A stretch of 64,000 nucleotides of DNA from Branchinecta lynchi (taxonomy: Eukaryota > Arthropoda > Branchiopoda > Anostraca > Branchinectidae). A model generated the notes under the pieces. It was not told where the DNA came from. It worked only from the letters and a program-made list of their open reading frames with translations, and did no database searches. The stretch spans positions 1,588,561 to 1,652,560 of the forward strand of contig JAKZAP010000003.1 of NCBI GenBank assembly GCA_023053575.1, in the 5' to 3' direction. Shown here one piece after another: positions 11,422-23,700 of this stretch. How positions within the stretch are numbered: position 1 is the stretch's first letter; the number at the start of each line of letters is the position of its first letter. The position numbers and the translations under genes were made by a program.

Positions 11422-11760
11422 TCAACTCATTTCACGAGCCAAGGAGACTTCCATACCCACTGAATCAATCCATAAATTCCTTACTGCTCCCTTTTCCTCG
11501 CTTATTATGTTCTTCACCAACTGTTTCAGCTCAACGTGCAGATCTTCCGCTGTTTTATCTGCGTTTACAGTCACCCAAGAGTCATCCATTAAAAGCTGAT
11601 AATTCTCGTAGACTCGCCTCTGCATTTCGGCATTTTCATACCTCTCTCCCCCGAAGCCCCCTCGCTGTTGTTGTACCTCTGGGGTAAGGTCTAGGAAGAT
11701 CACTTTGTCTGGCCTGGGTAAGCCTACGTCAGGTCGCTTGCACCATTCTAGGTCCATCCC
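11422..11760 (-). CDS. DTYMK: DTYMK exon 4 (lid and C-terminus)
   Basis: The acceptor ttctgttcttag precedes GGG ATG GAC. Residues are GMDLEWCKRPDVGLPRPDKV, a hydrophobic IFLDL strand, the lid RGGFGGERYENAEMQ, and a C-terminal helix ending AREMS. Stop TGA is at 11424-11422. The tail is about 10 residues longer than the human one. Confidence 0.96.
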   Translation of the reverse strand, partial: GMDLEWCKRPDVGLPRPDKVIFLDLTPEVQQQRGGFGGERYENAEMQRRVYENYQLLMDDSWVTVNADKTAEDLHVELKQLVKNIISEEKGAVRNLWIDSVGMEVSLAREMS

Positions 11761-14700
11761 CTAAGAACAGAAGCAAAAGTTCAGAAATTTGACTCGTGCC
11801 TCAGATATATATAGATTTGGCTGCCCGCAATGTTTTTTTTTTTTTTTATTCACTATTTTTTTTTGTAAAAGATATTTTGGATCAATAAACCGCAGGTTCG
11901 CTTCTTCCAGTTGCAGCCTGAAGAGGACCCTTGCCAAGAAGGGTCGAAATATAGCCGAAGAAAATCCTAAAAGTTTTCTCCGTATAAAGATTAAAGTTAA
12001 CCGCAGTATTTGCTACTCGGATTCCTCTTATCTCTATTTGGTTTTAATCCTATCTGTGTAGAGATAAGAGTAATCTGAGTAGCAAATACTGCAGTTAACA
12101 TTAATCTTTATGCGGAAAAACATTTTAAAGTGTAGAAGTTGATTTGGCAGAAAAGATCGGGTATAACGTCATAAAGTGGGGGCGGAGGTGAAGCAGTTAC
12201 GACAATTCCATCCAAAGCAAATAAGCGTACAAGAGATAGCCTGCGAGTGTATAACAAAAACAAAATTTGTTACTTTCTGTATGCTAAGAAGGAAGAATCT
12301 CAAAGGACCTGTCTTACCTATAATACTAATGCAACCTACTTCCACAATCACTCCATATATTTCTAAACCCGGAGACCTCAATTTCGTACGGTACATTCTA
12401 ACTCTTCGTACAAAACCACGCTGATTTTCTCACTTGCTGTGTTTTGCTACAAATCATGCTGTCGACGGTTGTCTGTGAGCAATTTTTGCATCAGAAAAGA
12501 CGGTTGGATAAATTGTTTCTCTGCTTCCGCTACAAGTCAACGGGTATCGGAAAAGGATTAAAACAGCCATAATCGTGGGTAATTTGTTGAAAGCACAGTA
12601 AAGTTTAAAAGTATTCAAATATTTTAAGTAGAAGAGTAAATAGTGCGAGGGGTCCTTTAAGCAATACCAATCCTCAGGAGTTTGCCGTCAGAATTACGAG
12701 AGGAATCAGTCATACATTCATTTCATTTTATTCAATACTAAAAATCTGGTTTTTTTATTTAGAAAGGCGCTTTGATCAGCGCATGACCAATGAGACAAGC
12801 TAATATAAGTCAGTGGAAAATAAATAACAAAGATTTGCTTGGCAGCACTAGAAGCCCATTCGCATTAACTGAGTACTTAATTGATTATTCTTCTTCAGCT
12901 TAACTTAAAGCACAATGGACACTTCTAATGCTTTACTTTGTAAAGCATTAGGCCGTTTTCTTGTTATCCCTTGTCTTTAAATCTCTGGCATTTCGGTGAT
13001 CCAAATCTTAGGAGCTGGGATATCGTGGCAGGAAATTCAAAAACTCCCAGCAATGCTTGATAGAATAGGATATATTTGAGATGTCACCGAAGTCAAGCCG
13101 CAGTTACAGTTTACCTGATTGTTCTAGTGTTTCGTCAGAAGTTCCATGGCTTAAAGTGCCTATTAAAAGTTTTTCTTTGTGGAATAGTGTTGTGAAGCTT
13201 GATTAGCTTGCTTTATAAAATGTACCAGAATATACAATAAGCTTATAAAAATAACATAGCTACAAAATCATTCAAAAACAAATAACCTATTCAAATCTGA
13301 ATTATACAAGCTGATTTATGCATAAAATAAAGATCTACTAAGTATTATAAGAAACATCACTTTTATGTTTGTCCAAGCTAATAAACTGAGCATGTACTGA
13401 CCCAAAAAATTACGCTTTGAAATATTACAGAGAGGAAACTGTTGAAAAAGCTGCTGATCTAGGGGGTAAGCATTGTTCCTAGGTTGTTACAGAGTGGGAT
13501 TGGGGTAGTTTGATGTGCCCATTGAACTTTAAAAACGTTCATAAGAGAAAAAACACTTATTCCTCCTCCGAAAGTGAAAAATAAAGACTTTTACACTTAT
13601 ATAAAAAAAACTTTTATAATCTTATTTTATATATTTATACTTGAACTACTTTTGTATATATTAGAGTTTATACTTAAATGTCAACTTACCTGTTTAGAGG
13701 CAGAAAAGGCTACTCCAGAAAAGGCATACCTGTCTATGATGACATTCACACCATTGGCCAAGTGCTCTCTGATGAGAGGCCTTTAAAAAAAAGTTAGGCT
13801 ACTTGAAATCGTCCTAATCTCAACACTGGAATAGACTAGGAATTAGCCTTTACTAATTCATAAAGCCTGCTAGTGCCCAATGTGAGCATTCCCAATACAT
13901 GCACGAAGAATCAGGGATAAATCCCCCTTCCCAATTTTTATCAAAACAATCGAGACACAATAGTTGAGTTTTGCTGATACCATGGTATGTGTTACCACGG
14001 TAACTGTATCTGCAATTAGTCGTTTTTTTCAGTTATCGTGGTATCTGACACAAAGTTCTCTGCAAAAACGACTATTGCCGAAATTGAACTTTTCTAAGTG
14101 CTAAACCGAGGGGTTGCTCACTCCCAAAAACGATGTACACCAAGTGGCGCGTGCCGCGGTGCCGAGCCGGTGCCGTGCCGGTGCCGTGCCGGTGCCGAGC
14201 CGGTGCCGTGCCGGTGCCGAGCCGGTGCCGTGCCGGTGCCGCGGTGCCGTGCCGGTGCCGTGCTGGTGCCGAGCCGGTGCCGTGCCGGTGCCAAGCCGGT
14301 GCCGAGGTTTTTTTTACTTCAAATTACAGTATTGTGATAAAGCACGATTTCTGATGTACATGTAAACAAATTTCATCAGATATTGGCCGAGAATGAAGTC
14401 GGCAATGTGTGTTGAATACAAGAGCTAGCAGCTCATATGGTACTTGCAAGGCTGGGTCAGAGGATGAAATTTAGGAATTTGTAAATTCTTGGGTTTCTTG
14501 TGTTTAATTATAAGCCATACCCTTGAAATAAGAATGATTGTGGGCCCTTGGAAATCAAGAGAATGATCTGGTGAAAAGTATTTTATTTTTGCACTTTAAG
14601 GGCACTAGAAATTCATGTGAAAGCAAAACCCTTTAGGCAAACGTGACTGTGGGCTCATGGGGATCACGTAGTTGTATATTTTGCTCAAACTAATGCAACC

Positions 14701-17700
14701 TATAATACTAATGCAACCTACTTCCGTAATCATTACATATATTTCTAAACCCGGAGACCCACGTTTCGTGCGGTACATTCTAACCCCTCTAACAAAACCT
14801 CGCTGATTTTCTCACTTGCCGTGTTTTGCTACCTTCGATGTGTATCACGCTGTCGACGGTTCGAGACGGTTGCGCGACGGTTGTCTGCGAGAATTTTTTC
14901 CATCAGGAAAATCGGTTATGCAAATTGTTTCCCTGTTTCGCTAGAAGTCAACGGGTCTCGGAAAAGGCTTAAAACAGCCAAAACAGTTAGTTATTTATTG
15001 AAAGCACAGCATAGTTAAAGTATTCAAATACTTTAAAATACTGTAAGTTGAAGAGTGATTAGTGCGAGGGGTCCTTTAAGGGAGCTGGAAATTCATTTTG
15101 AAGCAAAACCCTTGTTTCACAAATAATCATGGGCTCATGGGGATCATGAAAATATATGTTTTGCTCCAAAGTATTTTCTGTACTTTGTGGTTATGATGAG
15201 TACTTTAAGGAATGTGGTTGGCTCTATAAAAGAATTTATGAACCAATCTTTTCCTTCCTTGACTACCTACTTAGGCTAACTGGTACATATATTTAGCCAC
15301 AGCAAGTGCATGAAAATGGCAAAGTTCGAAGCACGAACGTTCAAATAAGCATACCTCTATTACACTCCCAGAGTGTCTGATGGGGAAATTGACTTTTTCC
15401 AAGTTAAATATGCCTGCCAAGTATCATTCTTAGCACACTCTACAAATATAAAAAAAAGATTGGTCGCCACTGAATTGCCTTCACCAGAAGCAAAATATAC
15501 TGAAGCTGACTCAAGTTTTGGGCGATATTCGATACCGATAACGATATATCCATGTATCGGACAAAATATCGATATCGAAAGTAAATATCGATATCGATAA
15601 CGATATTTGTTCATTCGTAAAGATTGCAATTAATCCAACATAACCCACACTTATATATACGAAATTGGAGCAATGTGTATTCCGCAATTCCTTTCTTATT
15701 TATCTGGAGTTCGAGATGATCCAGTATGCGATATATCGGATATCGATCGATCGATATATCGCACTAAATATCGATATCGAAACGTAAATATCGCTATCGA
15801 AAACGATATTTGTTCATCGTAATTATTGTAAATAATCCGAACTAACCTACACTTATATATCCGAAATTGGACAATATGTTTTCCCTAATTCATTTCTCAT
15901 TTATTCTGAGTTTGAAATGATCCAAGATGCTATTTAATGAAAATTTGGTTCTTAGATTTTGGCGAAACGAAGCATGGTAAGCAAATATCAATATCGATAT
16001 ATCGAATATCGAAAGTGAAAATATCGATATATCGATTGTTGAATATCGAAAGCGGAAAATCGATATATCGATTATCTAATATCGAAAGTGAAAATATCGA
16101 TATATCGAAAAATCCAAGTATCGCCAAGCACCAGTACCAAACCATGGTTGACCACTTTGCGCATTTGGTCAACAGCATCTCCTCATATCTAGTTCAGCTT
16201 CTTCTTCGGTTGCATGTTTTCAGTAATTCTTTCATTCAAGTACCTTCGTTATTGGGCGCCAGATACCAGATACCAGATGGCGAAGAGTAATCTGCAGAAA
16301 ATTTGTCCGTGGCCGGAAAAATTGTCGCCGGTGCCGTGCGGTGCCGTGCCGGTGCCGAGCCGGTGCCGCGGTGTTGCGCCGTTGCCGTGCCTTTGCCGTG
16401 CCGGTGCCGTGTCGGTGCCGTGTCGAGGTGTACACCGGTGGCGGAGAGTGAGCAACCCCTCGTGCTAAACTTCTTTCTCACCAATTTGACAAAAACTGAT
16501 GAAATTGAGATGACTTTTTCGATACCCCGATGAGTTACCACGGTCGGACCGTGGTATCTGAATATCTGATACCACGATAACTGGCCAGATACCACAATAA
16601 CTGCAAAAACGCCTTTTGACCGTGGTACCAGATACCACGATAACTGCAAAAACGACTTTGGACCATAGTATCAGATACCATGGTATCAGCAAAAACGCAA
16701 CTAATTTATCAACTAGGCTTTAATGTAAGGGGTGATTCTTTATCACTTAATTTCTCAGCCATAACATTATACAATAGATTTTAAAAGTATGGTACTCATA
16801 GAGCGTGTTCCACCCTACTTACCGTAGTTACTATGCATGACGTCACGAATTCTGGCTTTTGGCCGTCAAGGCTGGAGCGATTTTTCTATTTTCCAACAGG
16901 ATTTCACGCCAGGGGTGAATCCGACCAATCACGTTACAGAGATGCATAGTTACTACGCTTACTACGCTCCCGAGCATGGTAAGCAAATAGTAAATATTAG
17001 TTACTATTCCGACAAGGTTGGAAGGTTCAGCGTAGTAACTTTTCGTGAGGATGGAACGGAAATAGTAACTAATAGTAACTATTGTTAGAAGGGTGGAACA
17101 CGCTCACAGTCTGTCAGTCTGTTATTCTATCATCTTTTTTACTACACGCTGTCCTTGAGCAGTGCATCATGAATTCTTCATTCCTTCATTAATATTTGCC
17201 TCTAAGACAAACTATCATTTAGTGGAGTGGTTAGTTTGAGAACAGAGTTTCACCTCTGTAGACGTGTGTTGTCCGAAGAAACAATACATAGGCTGCTCTT
17301 TATAGTCCTGAGCTTTTAAATTTTTAGAGACTTTTTTCTGTACAAGTGTGATCAGGGGCGTCCCGAGCCTTTCTTCATTGGGGCGGTTTAGAATTTTATT
17401 CTAAAAACACAGCTAGTAGCCTTCATTAAGCTACAAACGTAAAAAGTTGCCGACTATACACAAACAAGCCTAAAGAGAAAAATTGGCGCGTTTTCGGGCT
17501 TTTCCGCTTCTTTTTTTGGTCATGGATACGCCGTCGCTAGCAAACAAGACCAAAGGTTTCGATGGGATCCCAAAAGTTCAAATTTGATCCAGACAATTGG
17601 GTCTTCTCTTCGCCAGATCCAGTCTTCGCCAGACCCCTTGAACACTTTTACTATTAAAATTTAGAAAAAGATTAAGGCAAAATAGCTAATCATATGAGAA

Positions 17701-20700
17701 AACCAAGTCCAGATATGGATTCAGCATGTGTGTTTACCCCTTTAAGTCATATCTATTTTGACGAAGCAGATCGAAACTTCCTGCCTTACTTCTGCCAATT
17801 TTCCAATTTCGGCGGAATTCCGAAACTACTTGTCCGGCGAAAAAATAAAGCTCAAAAACGAATTCAGCATGTCTCCTTACCCCTACATCCAACCTATAAT
17901 CAACTTCCAACTAAACTTTTACTCTTAACAAATTTTCTGGTTTCAGCCGGATTCCGAGCGATCTATACGTCCGGTGAGAAAATGAATGTCATATACGAAT
18001 TCAGCATGTCTACTTACCAGCAAATCGAACATCTTATCAAATTTTGGTTTTGGCCGGATCCCGGCCGATATAATTGTCCGACGAGAAAATAATTTTCATA
18101 TTCGGACTCAGCACGTTTCCTTGCCCTTAAATCGAACCTCCAATCAACTTCATATTACTTTTCACAAATATTCCGGTTTTCGCCGGATTCCGGGTGAGCT
18201 ATTTCTCCGGTGAGAAAATAAACTTCATATTCGGATTCAGCATGTCTCCTTACCCCTAATTCGACTATTTCATTAGCTTTTTAAAACTATTTTTTGTTCC
18301 CCTTAATTTTAAACCCCTCCCCCGCCCCTAAATATAGAGCTACATAGCCCATCTTCGAACTTCACCTGTACTTTGATCTAAAGAGTCCTCATGCCAAGTT
18401 TGATCAAAATATCTCAACCCCTTCGAGAGTTTTCGTGCTAACAGACGGACAGACGGACAACTATACGATGTCATAGGTATCCCTCAACTTACGTTTTGGG
18501 ATCCCAAAAACGGCGTTGCTGCATAGCGACAACTTCGCTAGCGGCTGTACCCAGGCAACAACTGGCAACATTTAACTACTTCCCTCCAAATTCTAGCTAT
18601 TAATATAGTTCAAACCCCCAAAAATTCCAAGCCTCAAACGCTAACTAAATGACGCAACCTTTGTCTAACTAGTAAAGAAAGTGCCTTTTAGCGATCCCAA
18701 GATTACCTGTTACACTCAGAGCTATCTCGCCAACGATAGAGGCGATCTCACAAATATTCCGGTTTTCGCCGGATTCCGGGTGAGCTATTTCTCCGGTGAG
18801 AAAATAAACTTCATATTCGGATTCAGCATGTCTCCTTACCCCTAATTCGACTATTTCATTAGCTTTTTAAAACTATTTTTTGTTCCCCTTAATTTTAAAC
18901 CCCTCCCCCGCCCCTAAATATAGAGCTACATAGCCCATCTTCGAACTTCACCTGTACTTTGATCTAAAGAGTCCTCATGCCAAGTTTGATCAAAATATCT
19001 CAACCCCTTCGAGAGTTTTCGTGCTAACAGACGGACAGACGGACAACTATACGATGTCATAGGTATCCCTCAACTTACGTTTTGGGATCCCAAAAACGGC
19101 GTTGCTGCATAGCGACAACTTCGCTAGCGGCTGTACCCAGGCAACAACTGGCAACATTTAACTACTTCCCTCCAAATTCTAGCTATTAATATAGTTCAAA
19201 CCCCCAAAAATTCCAAGCCTCAAACGCTAACTAAATGACGCAACCTTTGTCTAACTAGTAAAGAAAGTGCCTTTTAGCGATCCCAAGATTACCTGTTACA
19301 CTCAGAGCTATCTCGCCAACGATAGAGGCGATCTAGGGTAAAGTAGATACAAAGTACATTTGCAAACAAAAGTAGGCTAGTTTTCACGTCAAGAGACGTG
19401 CTTATTCTTGAAGTACTGCAATCCTAAGACGTAAAAAAAATGAACAGCAACCAGTTGAAACTACCATAAATGGTAAAGAACGAGAGCTAAATAAATGCCG
19501 CTTAAATTACCGAACTCAGTAACTGAGTTGAAGCAAATAATGAATTCGTACTATACGAAAAACTAACTAAATAATAAGGAACAGATCGAGAGCGTATTAC
19601 AACCGAATTTCGTAATAGAATAAAACTCTTGTTAGAACCACCTAAAACAACAGAATTCGGCAGGTCCAGTAACAGAAATGGACTAAAGAAAACTCTGGTG
19701 AATTACCGTATTCGGTAACGAATCAGAACCAAATGAATCTCACCGAATTTGATTATGAAATGGACAGACTGAATGCGACCGAATTCGGCAAAGAATGAGA
19801 CCAAATAAACAGGTTAAACACCGAATTTACGCAAGGAAGGACCAAATGCGGCGAAATCCATGCGGATTGAACACAAGTTGGATGAATTATGGAATTCGGT
19901 CACGAATCAGAACCAAATGAATCTGATTAATGACCGAATTATGAAATGCACTGACCGAATGCGACCGAATTACCGAATTCGGTAAAGAATGAGACCAAAT
20001 AAACAGGTTAAATCACCGAATTTACGCAAGGATGGACCAAATGCGGCGAAAACGATGCGTACTGAACAAAAGATGGATGAATTGTCGAATTCGGTCACGA
20101 ATCAGAACCAAATGAATCTGATTAATGACCGAATTATAGAATGGACAGACCGAATGCGACAGAACAGATACGGACTTGAGAAAAGTCCGGTGAATTACCG
20201 AATTCGCTAACGAATGAGACCAAATAAACAGGTTAAATCACCGAATTTAAGTAGGAACAGACCGAATGCGGTGAAATCGATGCGGAGTGAACAAAAGTTG
20301 GAGGAATTAGCAAATTCGATAAAGAAAGGGGAACCAATAAACACATTAAATCACCCAATTTGGAAATGCGGGGACAAACGATTTTATGAAAGGTTGACCG
20401 AATTTCGGCTGATTCCGTTTTGACCACCCGCCCCCCCCCCCCCCTCAGGACGCCCCTGAGTGTGATTTCTTGATTTTATAGTTGAGAGTAACATCTCCTA
20501 GACAAATGGCCTGGGTGCTAAAATCTTCGGTTCTACTGAACAGCACTATGGGTTCAATAAACAGAAACAAAATAACTCTTGTCAAATCTACTTACATCAG
20601 CTCCCACCTATTTGCTGCAAACATCAGGTGAACTGCATGATCATCGAGTTCAATACTCTGTCCCAAATAATCTCCACAGACTTTGCCAATAGGTGTAGCT

Positions 20701-23700
20701 CTGTCTAGAATCAGAATAAAGTGAGAACAAATAAGAAACCAGGGTTTAACACTGTAATTTATCACTGAAAGTGCTACCCTCTTGAAGCATTTTATTTCTT
20801 GCATCACAATAATTTCTAGTGATAAACCAATAAGAAAAAAGTCACTAAATCTGCACTAACCCCTGTCAACCCTTGACTCAATTAAGGCTTACACTTTATT
20901 GCACTTTGGAACAGAGTGCCTATCTGGGCCCCAGTGATTAACAAATCCCCATTCTTGGGTCATGTTACGAGTCAAGCAAAAGCCCCTGATTTTTCGATAC
21001 CCTATTCCCGGCCTACACCAAATGCTGGATACTAGAACACAATAAAATATTGATGATTTAAGTGAAGATCAGATATCAACCAATCAGAATTCATCTATAG
21101 TGAGGTAGGTCAGGGGTAGGGTACCAACAGCTATCCAGCGTTTGTCATAGTATATCCAGCATTAGGCATAGACTATGCCAAACATTATAGATATACCATT
21201 CGGCATAGGGTATCCAAAAATCAGGGGTTTGTGGCAAGTCTGTGGATGACTGCACGGTACTCCTACGGAAATCTGTTGAATTGAGAATATGAATGGAACT
21301 TAGCTTTTCAAACAGATCTTGTGGGGGTACCATGCCCTTGCTGAAGGGCATGGTGCCCCCACATTTGAGCACCATGCCTGTATGTTGGGGCACCATGCCC
21401 GAAAATTGACGATTTGTGCATGACTTGTGGGTCCTCTGGAATCATCATCAGAGAGAGTTAGTTAGGTCTTAGCCTAGGAAGTCACATCAGCAGCTGAGTA
21501 ACCTACCGTTCAGGAAGATGTTAGCCCTCTGGATCAGGACTAGCTCCCCAACTGGGTAACAGATTAGTTTTCTGCTAGACTGACCCTAGGAAAGAAAAAT
21601 TGTAGTATAGTAAAGTGTAGTACAGGAGGGGTACCTGACCTCATTTTAAACTACCTTGATTGTTGCCACTAAAAATATTAAAAAGAAATGTACATGCTGC
21701 CCTGACAGTCATGTGTCCAAAAATTATGTGCCTTTTCTTTGCTTTGAAGCTGCTTTGAAAAGGGATTTTCTTGCTATTGAATTTGGTAACTCTACCTTTT
21801 TAATTATTTTGTAAGTCTCTAAAGTCTCTAAAAAAGTGATCCTGTTTGAAAAAAAAAATATGTTTTACTAGAAATATCGAAGCATTATTTATTTATGCAA
21901 TATGTAAACCATTTAATTAACTTTAATCTAGTATGTTTTTCATATTTGTTGGTTCTATTTTTAAGCCAGATACAGTCTAGTACACTAGCCCTTTTTCAGT
22001 CACGGTGCTCAACCGTCTAGCAACATGCCTGAATGCTACATGTTTGAGCACTGTACCTTGAAATTCATTCATGGTGCATGGATATCAGCATACAGTGCAC
22101 ACATGAAAAGCACAATTTCTATTGTTTCCCCTGTGTAACGATAGAAATTGGGCTTTTTATGTGTGCACTGTATGCTGAAATCCATGCACCATGTATGCAT
22201 TTCAAGGTGCAGTGCTCAGCACTCAGGTAGGGTAGCTACTAAAAAAAATAACTTTTAAATTCTGATCTTATGGTAATAGGACCATGATACCAGTCATGCA
22301 CAAATCCTCAATTTTTGGGCATGGTGCCCCAACGTCTGGGCATGGTACCCATACGTTGGAGCACCATGCTCTGGAGCATGGGCATGGTACCCCTGTGAAA
22401 TTTGGATAAACTGAGACTGGTTACATACATAAATAGGGCCTTCTCCCTGTCCTAGATCAAAAGATACCTGATTTTACTTTCTATCCAGCCTCATTTTCCA
22501 ATTTACAAAATGTTAGAGCACTTCCAAGACACATAGAGTTTTTTGGAGGCCACTTCTCTTCTAGTGGGCTTATCCTATCCTTTTTCAGAAAATTGCTGCT
22601 AGGTCTGTTCAATCTGTTCAATGGAGCAAATGTTTCCTTAAGATTAGTCGCGTTTTTTGCAATCGCTTGGAACGAAAGTTGTCGTTTTTTGCGATCAACT
22701 GTCGACTGGAGGTCCAGTCGATCCGTTTTTTGTCCCTTGACTGGAGATCGACTGGGAACAAAGTCAACAGTCGATCCGATGCACCTTTCTCTTGGAGGTC
22801 CAGTCAAACTTGGTGCCAAATTTTGAAAACTGAAACATGTGGACCCAAAAACATACAACTTACACCTCAGGAAGCGCCGGCACTGCAGCAGTTTCAGAGA
22901 CTGCCGAGGGAAGAGTTGTGGGGATGGACTGATTTATTGACTGATTTAGACCGTTTTTCGAAGGCTTGTTCTCGCTCCCCTATCAAGCGACAAAAAACGG
23001 TCAACTGGATGAACCCGGGAACAAGTCCCAATCGCCAGTCGATCTGTAAAAAACGCGACTATTGTTTGCCTTTTATTGTATTTATTCTGAGTTATTTTTT
23101 TTTTACCTGTTTTTACTCTGACTTTTGACTTTTTGACAACATGGAAAAGGATTAAGTAACCTAGTGGCAACTACCTGTAAAAGCATAGGGTAAACCCACT
23201 GGGAAAGAAGTGGCCTCCACAAAACTCTCTGTATCTTGAAAGTGCTCTAACATTTTGGAAATTGGAAAATGAGGTTGGATAGAAAGTAAAATCAGGTATA
23301 TTTTGATCTAGGACAGGGAGAAGGCCCTATTTAGGTATGTAACCAGTCTCAGTTTATTCAATTCACAGGGGTACCATGCCCATGCTCCAGAGCATGGTGC
23401 TCCAACGTATGGGTACCATGCCCATACGTTCGGGCATGCCCAGACGTTGGGGCACCATGCCCAAAAATTGAGGATTTGTGCATGACTGCATGATACTCCT
23501 GAATACCGCAATTCTCGATTAGAAAAACACTCGTTCCTATGAAAGCGTGCCGGCAGCATTCTGGCACGTGTTCAAAAATTGCATAATTTAGTGCCATAAC
23601 ACACACAGTAAACGATGGCAAAACGAATTGTGTCCACCATCTTGTCTTCTAATATTTGGTGAAACTGTGTGTTAGTTTTTATCAATGAATGCAGCCGAAC

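Larger units (their letters stand above)
13961..16703. mobile_element. 2.7-kb inverted-repeat element with two GC-rich minisatellites
   Basis: The outer arms tagttgagttttgctgatac (13961) and, inverted, ctgataccatggtatc...caacta (to 16703) face each other. The inner arms share gaggggttgctcact and gtgtacacc in inverse orientation (about 14108-14150 and 16425-16470). Each arm then carries a GTGCCG-type minisatellite. Multiple ataccacggtaac/gtaccacgg palindromes occur near both ends. The centre holds other inserted repeats, including an AGGAC-ended MITE and ATATCGATATCG repeats. No transposase was seen. It lies in the second DTYMK intron. Confidence 0.6.

Noticed and set aside
14098..14365. Three overlapping forward frames with Pro/Val/Cys/Arg repeats
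   Set aside because: All three frames are open because the 12-bp GC-rich minisatellite lacks stops; not a protein gene.
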